Shown: piece after piece, positions 11,000 through 23,698 of the stretch
Position numbering within the stretch: position 1 is the first letter of the stretch
Layout: each line of letters opens with the position of its first letter
Source: Ipomoea triloba
Taxonomy: Eukaryota; Streptophyta; Magnoliopsida; Solanales; Convolvulaceae
Assembly (NCBI RefSeq): GCF_003576645.1
Contig: NC_044924.1
Location: 20,158,876 to 20,222,875, forward strand
Direction: 5' to 3'
DNA length: 64,000 nucleotides
Position numbers and translations under genes: made by a program
Notes under the pieces: generated by a model
The model's database searches: none
What the model was told of the DNA's origin: nothing
What the model saw: the letters and a program-made list of their open reading frames with translations, nothing else

Positions 11000-12043
11000 T
11001 CCACATAAAATTGTTAGATTTTATTACTTCGTATAAATACTTTTCAATAAATAGAAACAGGATTATATTATTTGCACTTTCATGATACATATATGCTCCT
11101 GAATTACTTTACATGATCCAAGTTGCTCAATCTTTTGTTCTTGGCTTTACACTCCCTGCATTGAAATCCTTAATTATATTGTGACGTCCGTATGCATTAA
11201 TAACACCAAAAAAATTTGACGAATTAAATGCTTAATTTTATAAATACTAGGTATTGAGTTTCTAAATACTACATGTTGAGTTAAATATTATTGGACATTA
11301 TAAACAATATGGCCTAGACTGGGTCGTTCCAATCAAAATAGAGATCTTTTACAATATCTTAATTTGAGTCCTTTTTTCAAGTAATTCTTATATATATATA
11401 TATATATAAATCAAATGAGACAACGTCTTCACGAGAGTCTCATCAGACCCTTTGTAAATGCACATAAAGTAGATTGGATTGTGTGCAATTCGTCCAGCAT
11501 GAATACACACAGTAATATACCATGTTTGCATATATTCGTATAGTAACTCGTGTGCATTTATAAAGAGTTTCATGAGACTCATGAAAACAAGGTGGATGCA
11601 CTCATGCACTTGAACATTAGATGTGTATGTGTGTGGTAAAACTTAATTAAGGTCAAATTGGAAGGTTGCTTAGTCATTAGTTGCAAAGCCTAATGAAGGC
11701 TCAATTGAGGCACCGCCCAATTTGACCTTCAATTCATTAAGCGGGCTTTGGCATGCAACCAGTAACTATGTAATATATATATATATATACTAATTTTTTT
11801 TTTTAATTTTTACATTTTGGTCTCCCAATTTTAGAGGTCCGCAGTAGTCCTGGACAAACATGCCTAGGCCAACCCTGATAAACATTACGGATTCATTCCT
11901 GATATTTTCTTCTTTTTTTTTTTTGGTAAATAGATTTATTCCCTGATCTGTGAATAATAAATGGTTTAATAATTTTTTTTTTACTCAAGATCAGTAGTAC
12001 AACTTCTTTGAAAAGCATGTGCTTTTATCAATTCGAAAATTTA

Positions 12044-12094
<51 letters not shown>

Positions 12095-12115
12095 GTTGTT
12101 TTAGCTATAATGGGC

Positions 12116-12464
12116 AAATTATTGTGTGGACCGCGGTCTAAAATAACGTCGTTCTGATGTTAAAAGAAATCCTTGTTCCGTACGCGTATTAGAATAATGA
12201 ACTTTCTGGGGGTAAGATAATGTATTTTATGAGTTAGAATAATGTACTTTATATGTGTTAGAATAATAAAATTTATAAGGGTGAGATAATGTATTTTATG
12301 AATTAGAATAATGTACATTATGTGTTAAAATAATATATTTTATGAATTAGAATAATGTGTTTTACGTGTTAATTAGAATAATGTATTTTATGCGTTTCTA
12401 AACTGTGGTTCACACAGTTGAATTGTATAGACAAATTGGGTGGATCACAGTCCACGCAATAACG
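12116..12464. mobile_element. MITE candidate with about 22-bp inverted ends
   Basis: Left end AAATTATTGTGTGGACCGCG pairs with the reverse complement of the right end (TTATTGCGTGGACTGTGATC) with few mismatches. Both sides are flanked by ATGGGC (12110-12115 and 12465-12470), a possible short TSD. The interior is a degenerate tandem array of GTTAGAATAATGTATTTTAT-like units, about 7 copies. Non-coding; the superfamily is undetermined. Confidence 0.5.
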
Positions 12465-13221
12465 ATGGGCTATAATACATGGTTTTATGTGTGGTGACAT
12501 AGAATAAATAAGTAATCAATACGATAAAGGAGTAGCATTAAAGTCAATAATAATTAAGCTTAGCACTAAGGATACGGCAATACCAACTAATCATTGATAA
12601 TGCACCTTCTGATTCCTACTTTATAACCACCCTAAACCAGATTTAATTGCAGATGAAGACAATGTGCATCTTAATTAATACCCTATTGAATCCTCAAATC
12701 AATAAGATATTCCACCTAATCTTAAGCATTAATATAATCCAATATTATTCTCAAGATTTGGACATAGTTTAGCTAATAATCTAACATCAAACGGACGAGA
12801 AGCATGTCTTGCCAATGTTAAGTTGAACCGAACTTATAATCATTACTAATTAAGGTTTGGTCACACATAGGTGAGTGTACGACCAACTAAACTGATTTCT
12901 CGAATTGAAGGTATTAGAGGTGCATGGTTTAGTTTGTTGGAGTATCATGGTGATTAACGATAAATATTGTTACATAATTTACATATTAGAATATTTTTTT
13001 TATTAAATTAATTACCTTGTGTTTAGATTACAAGTTTGTATTTTTAAATTCGAGTTGTACGTGAGTGTTATAAAATATCATGCGTAGGTAGATAAGGGAC
13101 ATTATTATTGTATCTGTTCATTCGTGGATACACCAAATTCCTACTATTGGGGTTCGATCCTATGACCTCTCATCTAGACTGTAACAAAAGTGTTATCACA
13201 CTACATAGTAGTTGACAAATT

Positions 13222-13223
13222 TA

Positions 13224-13315
<92 letters not shown>
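13222..13315. repeat. (AAT)n(ATT)n microsatellite
   Basis: About seven AAT units run straight into more than twenty ATT units, making a self-complementary array. Confidence 0.95.
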
Positions 13316-13317
<2 letters not shown>

Positions 13318-13855
13318 GTTGAAGGTAAATTGAAATTGTAAATATGAAGAGAAAATAATAGTGAATTACAAATATGATAGTTGAATCTGCTTTAAAAATG
13401 AAAAAAAAAAATATTACATGATAGAAATAACTTTATATGTATCTTACAAATTCTATTGACTATTTGGGAACTTTATTATCTTTATTTATGCATAAGGGCG
13501 GACAATCCATGGATGAAAGTCAGAAAGTTATTCCTTTTTTTTTTCTTTTAATTTTTATACTATATGATGGTGGATTAACCATTGTGGTTGAAAAGTGTAG
13601 ATAATGAAAAGTTGAAAGGTAGGTTGATGTAAAATTGCTTAATAGTGAAGCTTTAATATAGAGTGCATAGTAAAGACTAAAGGGCAGGAAAGGCCTACCA
13701 TGTGGTGGGTTGTTGGCCTCTGAAATGATTGTGATCATATCATGGCTATGCATGAATCAATTATAATGCTATTCTTAGCTACCTAGCTTGCTTCCTTGCT
13801 TGGTGGCCCTCTCATCTTTAAGGTAAGTGTGCACCATTTGTTTCCCATCCATCAC

Positions 13856-13916
<61 letters not shown>

Positions 13917-14094
13917 AATCTGATCTTATGGGCCAAGCAACCACTCAATCACAACTATGTGATATATATAATGGTACGATCAAATTAAAACATGGTCCAA
14001 AATAGGATTAATCTCACTTTCTATCAGAGTTTATTAATGTTTGAAGGTTTAAGTAAAAGTTAAAGACCGACCATGTGGTCAAGCGGCATGAAGT

Positions 14095-14228
14095 AATGAG
14101 AACAATTATGTTTGTATTAAGCAACTCAAAGCCTACTATACATATTACATAGGTATATATACTAGACGGGTCTCAGGTATACTGGGACAGAGACTCGTAC
14201 CATGACTCAACTACATAGAGTTCTAACA
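14095..14228 (-). repeat. copia 3' LTR
   Basis: On the plus strand reads TGAGAACAATTATG ... TTCTAACA, matching 18250-18382 with about 94% identity by eye. Two bases outside the TG/CA core (14095-14096) lie between the core and the TSD GAAGT. At 134 bp it is short for a coding copia element. Confidence 0.9.
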
Positions 14229-14235
14229 CTTCCCC

Positions 14236-17200
14236 TCAAGCGAAGGGTATATCAATAACATGTAGCTTGTCTCTCAAAAAAGAAAACTTGGGCCCCGCAA
14301 GAGATTTTGTAAAGATCTCTGCTAGCTGATCCTTTGTAGAGATAAAATTCACCTGGATGTCTCCTGCAGCAACTCTGTCCCTCACAAAATGATAGTCAAT
14401 CTCCACATGCTTTGTGCGAGCATGAAAGATCGGATTAGCACACATGTAGGTAGCACCAAGGTTGTCACACCAAAGCTTGGGAACCGAAATGTTAGGCGCC
14501 CCAATCTCACGCAGCAATGACAAAATCCAAACCACCTTGGCACAAACATCAACTAGAGCCTTGTACTCAGCTCTAGTGGAGGACCGATCCACCGTCCTTT
14601 GCTTCTTGCACACCCAGGAGACAAGATTTGTCCCAAGGAACACAGCATAGCCACCAGTGGATTTTCTGTCTTCGGGACAACCAGCCCAGTCAGAATCAGA
14701 GAACGCATGCAGCTCAGTAGAAACAGATTTCTGTAGCCGCAGGGCCATAGAAAGAGTGCCCTTAACGTATCGTAACACACGTTTCAGTTGCTCCCAGTGT
14801 GTGACAGTGGGGGCATGCATGTGCTGACATAGAAGATTAACTACAAAAGATAAGTCAGGCCTCGTGACAGTTAAGTATTGCAACGCACCTGCCAGGCTCT
14901 TGTACCAAGTAGGATCATCATATAAGTCCGAACTAACATAGGAGGGTCTCGAAACAGATAGAGGAGTTGCAAGAGGCTTGCAATCAGTCATGCCAGCATG
15001 TTTGAGAATATCATTCATGTATCTACGTTGTGAAAGGAGGAGACCATCAGCACACTTGATAGTCTCAATCCAAAGAAAAAAACTAGGTTCTCCAAGATCA
15101 CGAATCTTGAAAGTATTAAACAACTTGGAGAGCAAAGTATCTACCACAGCCTGATTGTTACTCATAACAAGAATATCATCTACAAAAACCAGTAAGTAAA
15201 CAATAGCAGAGGCATGGGAATAATAAAACAGCGAAACATCGGTCTTAGAGGCCTTAAACCAAACAGACAACAAAAAAGCATGCAGACGATTAAGCCAAGC
15301 CCTCGAAGCCTGCTTTAAACCATACAGAGACTACTTAAGCAGATCGACATGATCAGGGAACTGAGGATCAACATAACCTGGACGCTGACGCATGTAAACA
15401 GTCTCACCCAAATGACCATTCAAGAATGCATTATGAACATCCAACTGCCTCACCGACCAGCCAGAGGAAAGAGCGAGAGAAAGAAGCAACCTGACTGTAG
15501 TGAGCTTAACCACCAGACTGAATGTGTTAAAAAAGTCTTGACTAGGAACCTAATTAAACCCTTTTGCCACTAACCTGACTTTGTGCCTCTCAATGATCAA
15601 GCCATTAGCCTTCCTCTTGGTGCGGAAGACCCACTTACAACCAATGACATTCAAAGTAGAACTGGAAGGAACCAGACACCAAGTCTGATTATGCAAGAGA
15701 GCATTGAACTCCTAATCCATTGTCTCCCACCATTCAGGAAACTTGACAACCTACGAGTAACAAGTAGGATAAGGGGAAGAGACCTGCATAGTCAAACCTG
15801 CAGCCGAAGCAACAGAACGACTCCTAGTAGCCATGGAGTGAGTCCGCTCTATAGGACGAGTGGTTCGACCACGAGGTCGCCTTTGAGTAGCCACAGTAGG
15901 AGGTGAGGGAGCCTCTGGAGGAGAAACAACCGAGGGGTGAAAAACAGTCTCAATCTAGAGAGGTGGCACAGAACCTGAAAGAGCCTGTAAAATAGTCTTA
16001 GTAGCAAAGGGAAACACACGCTCATCAAAACGAATATGACAACACACAAAAATCTTATTCGTTTGCAAGTCCATACACCTATAGCCCCTAAAAGACTCAA
16101 GATACCCTAGAAAGACACAAGGAGAGGATCGATAAAATAGCTTATGACGATTATATGGCCGCAGATGAGGGTAACACAAACAGCCAAACACACGAAGAAA
16201 AGAATAAGAGGGCGGAGACCTGTGCAACAGAAAATGAGGACTAGAATTCTGTAGGGTATAAGAAGGCATTTTGTTAATGAGAAAAACAGTAGACTCAAAA
16301 GCGAAATGCCAGAAACAAGAAGGCACAGAAGCACGAGACATAAGAGCAAGACCAGTCTCAACCACATGTCTGTGTTTTCTTTCCACATGCTCATTTTTTT
16401 CGTGTGTGTAAGCACAAGACTGTCTGTGACTAATTCCAAGTTACACAAAAACAGAATGTAACTTCTTAAACTCAGCACCTAAATCAGATTGAATAGCCTT
16501 AATCTTGCAATTGAAAGAATGCTCAACAAGGCAACGAAAACGCTCAAAGATGGAATAAGTATCCGATTTCAATTTCATAGGGAAATACCAAGTAAAACGA
16601 GAATAGTCATCCACAAACAACACAAAATAATGATAACCATCAGAACACAACACATGAGCAGGTCCCTAGATGTTAGTATAAACTAAATCAAGTACATTCG
16701 AACTAACAGACTCAACACGTGGCAATGGGAAATGAGCAGATTTACCCAATTGACATGCATAACATAAACCAGAAACAGTTTTATTTGACTCACTAACAGA
16801 ACAGGACTATAAGACACGACTAAGGACACGCTGGTGTGGATGACCCAAACAATCGTACCATGTAGAGACTGAAGCACGTGCAAAAAGAAAAGCTGAAGGA
16901 GAAGAATCAAGAACCGGCAAGGTATAAAGCCCACCAGAACTACTGCCCCGTAGAAGAATTTCCTTGGTCTGAATATCCTTAACAACAAAAAACGAGGGGT
17001 GAAACTCCAAAAAAAAACCTTATTATCTAACGTGAACCGCTGAACAGATAACAACGAAGAAGACAATCTAGGAACATGCAAGATATAAGATAACGTAAGA
17101 GACCTAGAAGGGCTAGATAAAGTAGCATGACCGACATTACTAATAGATAAATGCGTAGCGTCACCAACACGAAGAGTGTCAGTACCAATATACTCATCCG

Positions 17201-17466
17201 AACCAAACAGAGCAGTTATATCTAGTGTCGCGTGATGAGTAGCGCCCGTGTCAGGAACCCACGTATAGGAATCAACAGTAGGCGAAGAACTTCCATGAGA
17301 AACAAAATTTGCTTGCGGATTGAAACCATGAGGGAGTTCGTAACATGAGAGAGAAGAATGCCTAAAATTCCCACAAATCTAGCACTTAACCTGCACAGGA
17401 TGTGAGCCCCTGCCACGTGATCAACCTCCCATTCGCTGCTGCCTGCCATAACCAGACTACCACCGC
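14236..17466 (-). pseudogene. copia pol pseudogene: zinc knuckle, protease, integrase, RT, RNase H
   Basis: In order: gag zinc knuckle KC-stop-ICGNFRHSSLSC near 17370-17390; protease active site WVPDTGATHH near 17235-17265; GAG-pre-integrase WYDCLGHPHQRVL near 16820-16860; integrase FVDDYSRFTW, IQSDLGAEF and ERKHRHVVETG (16380-16630); RT with [13 protein letters not shown] near 15430-15460 and LVFVDDIL near 15180-15200; RNase H FSDSDWAGCPEDRKSTGGY, SRAEYKAL-like STRAEYKAL and KHVEIDYHFVRD, ending at 14236. Stops: TAG at 17457, 17379, 16807, 16666, 15955, 15751, 15715, 15550 and 15331, TAA at 16441, TGA at 17421. Frame shifts in a T-run near 17013. Inactive. Confidence 0.9.
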
Positions 17467-18216
17467 GTCGCCGTTGCTACTGCCCAGAACCAGAGCCGAG
17501 AACGCCGCCGCCGGTGAGTGACTAACCTCCAACAGATCCACGCGGGCGATGAACTGCTAAGATCCTAGCAAGTCAGCCAGCTCCGGGAAACTCACCGGTC
17601 GACCATGAACCGCCAACGCCGCAGTAGCCGCTCGGAACTCAGGCCGCAGACCCTTGAAGACATACAGGTTCTATTTTTCGAGCGAGACCGGCTGGCCGGC
17701 GAGAGAAAGGTCTTCAATGATGAGGTGCGCCCGTTCATGATAGTTAGTCGTCGACGAATCCGCTTGCCGGAGGCTGTGCAACTGGCCAAGAATATGAAGC
17801 TACCGCGAGTGCGAAGACGACACCAGAGACAGCTCGATGACATCCCAGACCTCCCGTGATGTTTTGTGACCAACTGCAATAGACATAATCTCCTCCGACA
17901 GGTACGAAACCAACATGGATAACAAGGACTGATCGCGTCGCACCCATAAGGCATACTCCAGATTCGGCGAGGGAGGAAAGTCGGTAGTTGCACCGGCAAG
18001 CGGACACGAGAACGAACCGTCAATGAATCCAATCAAATCGTGACCGCGAAGAAACAGAACGACTTGGGTCCGCCAAAGCAGAAAATTACGATGAGTGAGC
18101 TTAATACTCACAAAGTGGTGAGCGGTAGAGAGAGAGGAAACGGTAGAGGATACCGTAGACCCCGTAGCCACATCGGAGACGGTTCGTTCGGAAGAATCGA
18201 CAGACCCGTCGGCCAT
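17466..18216 (-). pseudogene. copia gag pseudogene
   Basis: Starts at ATG 18216-18214 (MADGSVDSS), about 30 bases inside the PBS. It shows the copia gag (UBN2-type) pattern LTHRNFLLWRTQVVLFLRG, then YALWVRRDQSLLSMLVSYLS and LHSLRQADSSTTNYHERAHL. TAG stops fall at 17800, 17671 and 17557 (plus-strand coordinate of the low base), all where glutamine is plausible. A 1-base frameshift near 17465-17480 separates this part from the zinc knuckle. Gag forms the virus-like particle that packages element RNA. Confidence 0.85.
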
Positions 18217-18247
18217 GGGAATGAAGAAACCCAGGCAACTGATACCA

Positions 18248-18382
18248 GATGAGAACAATTATGTTTGTATTAAGCAACTCAAACCCTAATTGTACAGATT
18301 ACATAGGTATATATACTAGAGGAGTCTCAGGTATACTAGGACAGAGACTCGTACCATGACTCAACTACATAGAGTCCTAACA
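18248..18382 (-). repeat. copia 5' LTR
   Basis: Same sequence as 14095-14228 with scattered substitutions, followed downstream on the minus strand by the initiator tRNA-Met primer binding site. GAAGT at 18383-18387 is the TSD. Confidence 0.9.
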
Positions 18383-18387
18383 GAAGT

Positions 18388-18773
18388 GACTCTCCCAACT
18401 GGGTGAGATATTGTGGGTTTGAATCCCATGATAGCACATCCTATGAGAAGAAAAAATAAAATGTAAAGAAATACAGCGTTGTCAATTTTATAATTATTAT
18501 AAATTTTTATTTTTTCAATATTTGTAAAAAGAACTTCACCTTATTCCCGCTTAGCTTCCAGCAACCCTCATTCGTTGATCTACCCATATGAATGGATCAA
18601 ATCAATTCTTAGTTTTTACATTGAGCATGTGCTCACTTCTCACCTGCAACACACACACTACAACAAATCAGGGAATGAGAGATTTAATAATCTTTTATTT
18701 TAAGCCATTGATCTTTACATTTTAATGGATTGGATCTGTCGTCCACAGGGACTCATGGGAAGTGGTAGACTTA

Positions 18774-18834
<61 letters not shown>

Positions 18835-19082
18835 TGAGAGAGAGAACGGTGATTAAATGTGTGCGAATGAAGCGGGTGTGTCAAACAATCTAAACTATTA
18901 AAATTTTTTAGATTGGTGTACAAGATTTTATCTCAAAATTTTTTAATGGTTTAGATTGATTAAGACTCCAAGTTGGAGTGTGTGCGAACGGAGTGTGTGT
19001 CTGTGTCAATCAATCTAGACCATTAAAAAATATTACATGGACGCACAAGATCTGATCTCATGATCTTAATTAAACAAGTGAT

Positions 19083-19172
<90 letters not shown>

Positions 19173-19603
19173 ATTGTCCACATAAAAAAAGAGGTGAAAT
19201 CTCAACACTTGATCTGGTCTAGATGAATGCCCCTTATTAGCCCTTGATTTGGTCCAGATCAATGCCCCTGATCAGCCCTTGATTTGGTCTAGAACATTTT
19301 CGAAGTTGATGTGCACAAATTTATACTATAAAGTGCATCAGTTTTATACTACAAGTGCATAAGATTATACTACAAGTTTATAAACTTATGCACATGTAGT
19401 ATAAAACGTATACACTTGTAGTATAAAACTTGTTCACTTTGTAATATAAATTTGTACTTCAAAGTTAGAGATCTTTATAAAAATATCACCGTATTTTTCT
19501 TAAATTGATTTCGAAAGTGCACAAGTATATACTATCAACTGCATAATCTTATACTACAAAGTTTCTGGCCTCTGGGTTACGTTTTACACACATCTTTCTT
19601 ACA
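18388..19603. other. Intergenic DNA with microsatellites and a fold-back fragment
   Basis: No gene. (TA)n(GA)n tracts lie at 18777-18846 and 19085-19172. Between them (about 18845-19087) is a fragment of the fold-back family whose fuller copy is at 34215-34643. 19230-19290 repeats the phrase GCCCTTGATTTGGTC, and 19310-19440 repeats phrases like TTATACTACAAGTGCATAA. Confidence 0.75.
18845..19087. mobile_element. Partial copy of fold-back element (family of 34215-34643)
   Basis: Shares GGTGATTAAATGTGTGCGAA, CAATCTAGACCATTAAAAAA, TATTACATGGACGCACAAGA and AAACAAGTGATCTTA with the 34215-34643 element but lacks the left arm. Bounded on both sides by TA/GA microsatellites. Confidence 0.65.
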
Positions 19604-19619
19604 ACTTACAAGAGTATTT
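19604..19619. repeat. LINE 1 target-site duplication, left copy
   Basis: ACTTACAAGAGTATTT, identical to 24959-24974. It runs into the T-rich (poly-A on the minus strand) end of the LINE. Confidence 0.9.
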
Positions 19620-19651
19620 TTTTTTTGAAAACAACCAAGTGGGTGAATATA

Positions 19652-22600
19652 TTAAATCAACTCAGAAATAGAGTTCGTGGGGATAGAATCCCAAAACAAA
19701 AAATCAAGCTGGGAGAAGGCTAACGTAGCGAGAACGTGAGCCCCTCTGTTTGCAGTTCTAGGAATATAACAAATTGAACAACTAGTAAAGGAAGACATAA
19801 TTGCCTTAGCGGCGTCTACGGAGTAACGAACATAAGAAAATAAATTAGTATTATCCGTGGTCAACAAACTCTTGAGAGTGGAACAATCTGTGTAGATGCA
19901 TGCAGACTCTATGCCCCGGTCTTTTAGCCACATAGCGCCTCTTTGCAGGCCAGCGATTCTGCCATAAGCGGCGAAGTGCAGGGCGAAAGCTGACCATTGA
20001 AGGCAGCCACGAACCCTCCTTCTTGCGAGAAAAGGACCGGACCTACCGTTGCCGTGTTGGTCTGAGGGTTGAAACCAGCGTCGAAGAAGCACTGCGGGCT
20101 GGAGACCGACGAAGATGGTGCTGTCGCGGGCTGCTGCTGCGGAGCTGGCGTGGTGTGGATCTCCTTCCAGGCTGTTGCTGTTGCACGTGCCGACTGCCAT
20201 ACACGGTTCGGCCGTGGTAAATAACCATCCCAAACCGCATGATTTCTGGCCCTCTACAGATGGTATAACACTGCTACAGCATGCACAATGTTCTCTTCCG
20301 TTAGCATAGCAATCACATTACCAAACCACTCCCCAAAGTCACTACCAATCATACTAGTCACATGCAATTGAGATTCATTCCATACTAGCTTTGAGTAATC
20401 ACATAAAACAAGTGAGTGCATTGTATTTTCATGAAAAATTCCACACATTGGGCATGATGGATCAATCTCTACCCTCATTATAATCAAGTTGGTAGTGGTT
20501 GGAAGTGAATTAGTTAGGGCTCTCCAAACAAAAGTTTTCCATTTCGCGGGGCACTTTATCTTCCAAAGATGTAACCAATTATCAAAGGTGCCCGGGGTAT
20601 GCTCAAAATTACCAATGATACACCTGTACCCTTCTTTAACCGTGTAGCAGCCCTTCGGATCCCCTAACCAGAACCAGGAGTCCTCATACTACGGGGTGAC
20701 CGGGATTCTCAATATGTGGTCCACATCACTTGGAATGAATATGTCCTAAATAATGGAATGGTCCCAAGTTCCCAAAACTGGATCAATCAGCCCAAAAACC
20801 AAAGAACCATTGAGTTGATGTGGCATAGGTGTTTGCACCGTAGGAAAAGGGTCATCAGGCAACCATGGATGTCCCCAGATGAGTGTGTCTTTCCCATTCC
20901 CCACTCTTCGGCGAACCCCATTACAAACCATCTCATGTGCAGCCATAATACTCCTCCAACAATAACTTGGGCAGCAACCCAGGGTAGCATCAATAAAAGA
21001 AGTCTTGGGAAAGTACCTGGCTTTATAAACTCTTGCTACCAACGAATGGGGTCTTGTCAGAAAACGCCAGGCTTGCTTGCCTAACATAGCCAGATTGAAA
21101 GCCTTCAAATCCTTAAACCCCAAACCTCCATACTTCTTAGGGACACACAGACGATCCCAAGCCTTCTAGTGTATACCTCTATCATTCCCAGATCCCCACC
21201 AGTAGCGATTCATGGCCCTCTCAATGGACATACAAACTGAGTCAGGGAGCAGAAATACGCTCATTGAGAACGTAGGCATAGACTGGGCCACACTCTTAAG
21301 CAGAACCTCCTTCCCTACTTGCGAAATCATCTTCTTGTTCCATGAGCCAATCCTATGTTTGATTCTATCCTCAATATATGAGAAAAGAACCTTCTTTTCC
21401 CTCCCTATAAAGGATGGCAGTCCCAAATATTTCCCAAAATTAGGCGCTTGAACAACATCCAGAACTGCCATCACCTCATGTCTATCCGCCTCTGGCGTGT
21501 TCCTATTGAAACACACACTGGATTTATGATAATTTACCATCTGGCCTGACATGTGCTCATAATCGGTGAGGCACTACTTGATAACCCCTGCCTCCTGAAT
21601 TGTAGCTTTGAAAAATAGCATACTATCATCTGCAAAGAACAGGTGGGTAATTGGTGGTGCCCCCCGAGCAATCCTGCAACCATGAAAGCCTCCTCTTCCC
21701 TCGGCCTGCTGCAACAACAGAGAGAGCCCCTCAGCACAGATTATAAACAGGTACGGAGAAAGAGGATCTCCCTGCCTGATGCCCAGAGTTGGTACAACCT
21801 GGCCTGCACTCACTCCATTCACCAAGAAATTATAAGAGACCGTAGTCACACAAAGCATAATTAACTTGACCCATCTTTCATGGAAGCCCAAAGCCAGTAA
21901 CATGGTGCGCAAGAAAGGCCATTCCATACGATCGTAAGCCTTTGCCATGTCTAGTTTCAAGGCCCCCCAGCCTACTAAACCGCACTGTTTCTAGTTTAAA
22001 TAATGCCCCACCTCAGCCGCTACTAGGATATTATCCGTAATGAGCCTGTTTGGAATAAATGCACTCTGAGAATCTGAGATCACATCTCCTAGTAGTGGTT
22101 TCATCCTGTTAGCCACCATCTTAGCCATAATTTTGTAAACCACATTGCACAGAGCAATTGGTCGGAGATCACACACCTTCTCTGGACAGGACTTCTTAGG
22201 AATGAGCACCACATTGGTATCATTGAGACCATCGGGCAGGGTACATTCATTGAGACATTTGATCACAAAAGAAGAGACATCGGATCCTACCACATCCCAA
22301 TAATGCTGATAAAACCCAGGGTTCATGCCATCTGGCCCTGGAGCTTTATCAGGAAACATAGAAAAGAGGGCAGCTTTCACCTCCTCCGGCTCAAAAGGCC
22401 GCAAAAGGGAGTTATTCTGGTCATGGGTGACACGTGGAACAACAGACGCAGCAAAAATATCCATAGAAGCAGAAGAATGATTTGATCCAAAAATATCATG
22501 AAAATAGTCAAGCACAACAGCATTCAAACCCTCCCCCTCCACCCACACATCAGATGCATTCTTTAATCTAGAGAGAGTATTCTTCTTCTTACGGGCAGAG

Positions 22601-23698
22601 GCATACCTGTGAAAGAATTTGGTGTTGGCATCCGCATCCGTCAACCAATGCTGCTTCGCCCTCTGCCTCCAGAATGCATCCTCCTGTGCCTCTACCTGAC
22701 ACAACTCTGTCTCAAGGCGCTGATATTCCCCTAGCGAATGGGGATCCAAGCGACCTTTGAGTTGGAGTTGATCACCTCGCAGCTTTTTGATCTTCTTACC
22801 AAACTTATAAAGGTGATCACCCCCCCCAGGTAGCTAACCTCTCACCACAGAGCTGCAGACAACCAAGCAAACCAGCATGTCTACCTTCCTGCCAGGCCTC
22901 CAGCACCTGTTTTCTGCACCCCTCATCATGAACCCATGCCATCTCAAACTTGAAAGACCGACGCAGATCATGGTACTACCACCCCTCATCCTTAACTCCC
23001 AAAAAGATAGCCGAATGATCTGAGCTACGAGTAAGAATATTTGTAACACTTGCCCCAGGCAGAGAGGCAGTCCAATTTGAACCTGCAAGAACTTTATCCA
23101 ACCTCTCCTCTATCCTCTCCTCTATCCAATCCGGTGTTCCCTTTCCCCTCTCCCAAGTATACTGATAACCCCGCATGGGTAGTTGAGCCAAACCACAGTC
23201 TTCCACCACCTCCCCGAAGCCGCAGAGCAGATTATCAGGATGCGGATTGCCCCCACGCTTCTCAGCCTGGAATAACATATCATTAAAATCACCTATAACC
23301 ACCCATGGAAGATCAGACTTGCCTGCAAGGGTTCTCAACAAGTCCCACGACCCACTTCTCCTTCCTCACTCTGGAAAGCCATAGAAACCAGTCATTCTCC
23401 AGGCCCCCAGCCCTGCCACAGACACCTCTACATCCACGTGATTCCTTGAGAAACTCAGTAACCTAGCTGTATTATTTTTCCTCCACAACAGCGCCAAACC
23501 ACCACTTCTCCCAACACTATCTACATAGAACATGCCTTCGAAACCAAGCTTGACACGGAGCCGCTCTGCATGAATCCGTGCCACCTTAGTCTCCATCAGA
23601 AAAACAAACTCGGGCTTCTTACGGGACACGAGGTCCACTATTTCACGAACTGTGCGTGGATTGCCCAAGCTACGACAGTTCCAACTCAGGGTACTCAT
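19652..23698 (-). pseudogene. LINE 1 ORF2: endonuclease, reverse transcriptase, zinc finger, RNase H
   Basis: Starts at ATG 23698-23696. Endonuclease: LSWNCRSLGNPRTV, FLMETK, VVIGDFNDML and SDHSAIFLG. RT: PDKAPGPDGMNPGFYQHYWD, VLIPKK, LRPIALCNVVYKI, KLDMAKAYDRMEW, GIRQGDPLSPYLF, FFADDSMLFF (catalytic aspartates intact). Then zf-RVT (CPMCGIFHENTMHSLVLC) and RNase H ending at 19652. Stops: TAG at 22976, 21991, 21574, 21166, 20746, 20689 and 20254, TGA at 23366; frameshifts in the C-run near 22820 and near 19960. ORF2 would perform target-primed reverse transcription. Confidence 0.9.

Larger units (their letters stand above)
11001..14089. other. AT-rich intergenic DNA
   Basis: No supported gene. 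Contents: (TA)n at 11391-11408, 11774-11789, 12046-12090 and 13861-13911; a palindromic (AAT)n(ATT)n tract at 13222-13315; a MITE candidate at 12116-12464; and an imperfect inverted repeat around 11645-11760 built on AAGGTCAAATTGG and CCAATTTGACCTT. ORFs here are short and overlap the simple repeats. Confidence 0.7.
14095..18382 (-). mobile_element. Ty1/copia LTR retrotransposon, complete but inactive
   Basis: Two direct repeats of about 134 bp (14095-14228 and 18248-18382) bound a gag-protease-integrase-RT-RNase H interior in copia order on the minus strand. A primer binding site complementary to initiator tRNA-Met (TGGTATCAG, 18247-18239) abuts the 5' LTR, and a polypurine tract (GAGGGGAAG) abuts the 3' LTR at 14229-14237. 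GAAGT flanks both ends (14090-14094 and 18383-18387) as a 5-bp TSD. Coding sequence carries about 14 in-frame stops and two frameshifts. The LTRs differ at roughly 8 sites, so the insertion is not recent. Confidence 0.93.

Noticed and set aside
11388..11609. Possible small gene
   Set aside because: The frame ends in a TA microsatellite and has no recognisable motif.
15583..15906. Plus-strand ORFs inside the copia and LINE regions
   Set aside because: They are shadows of the minus-strand pol and ORF2 frames, which carry clear domain motifs.
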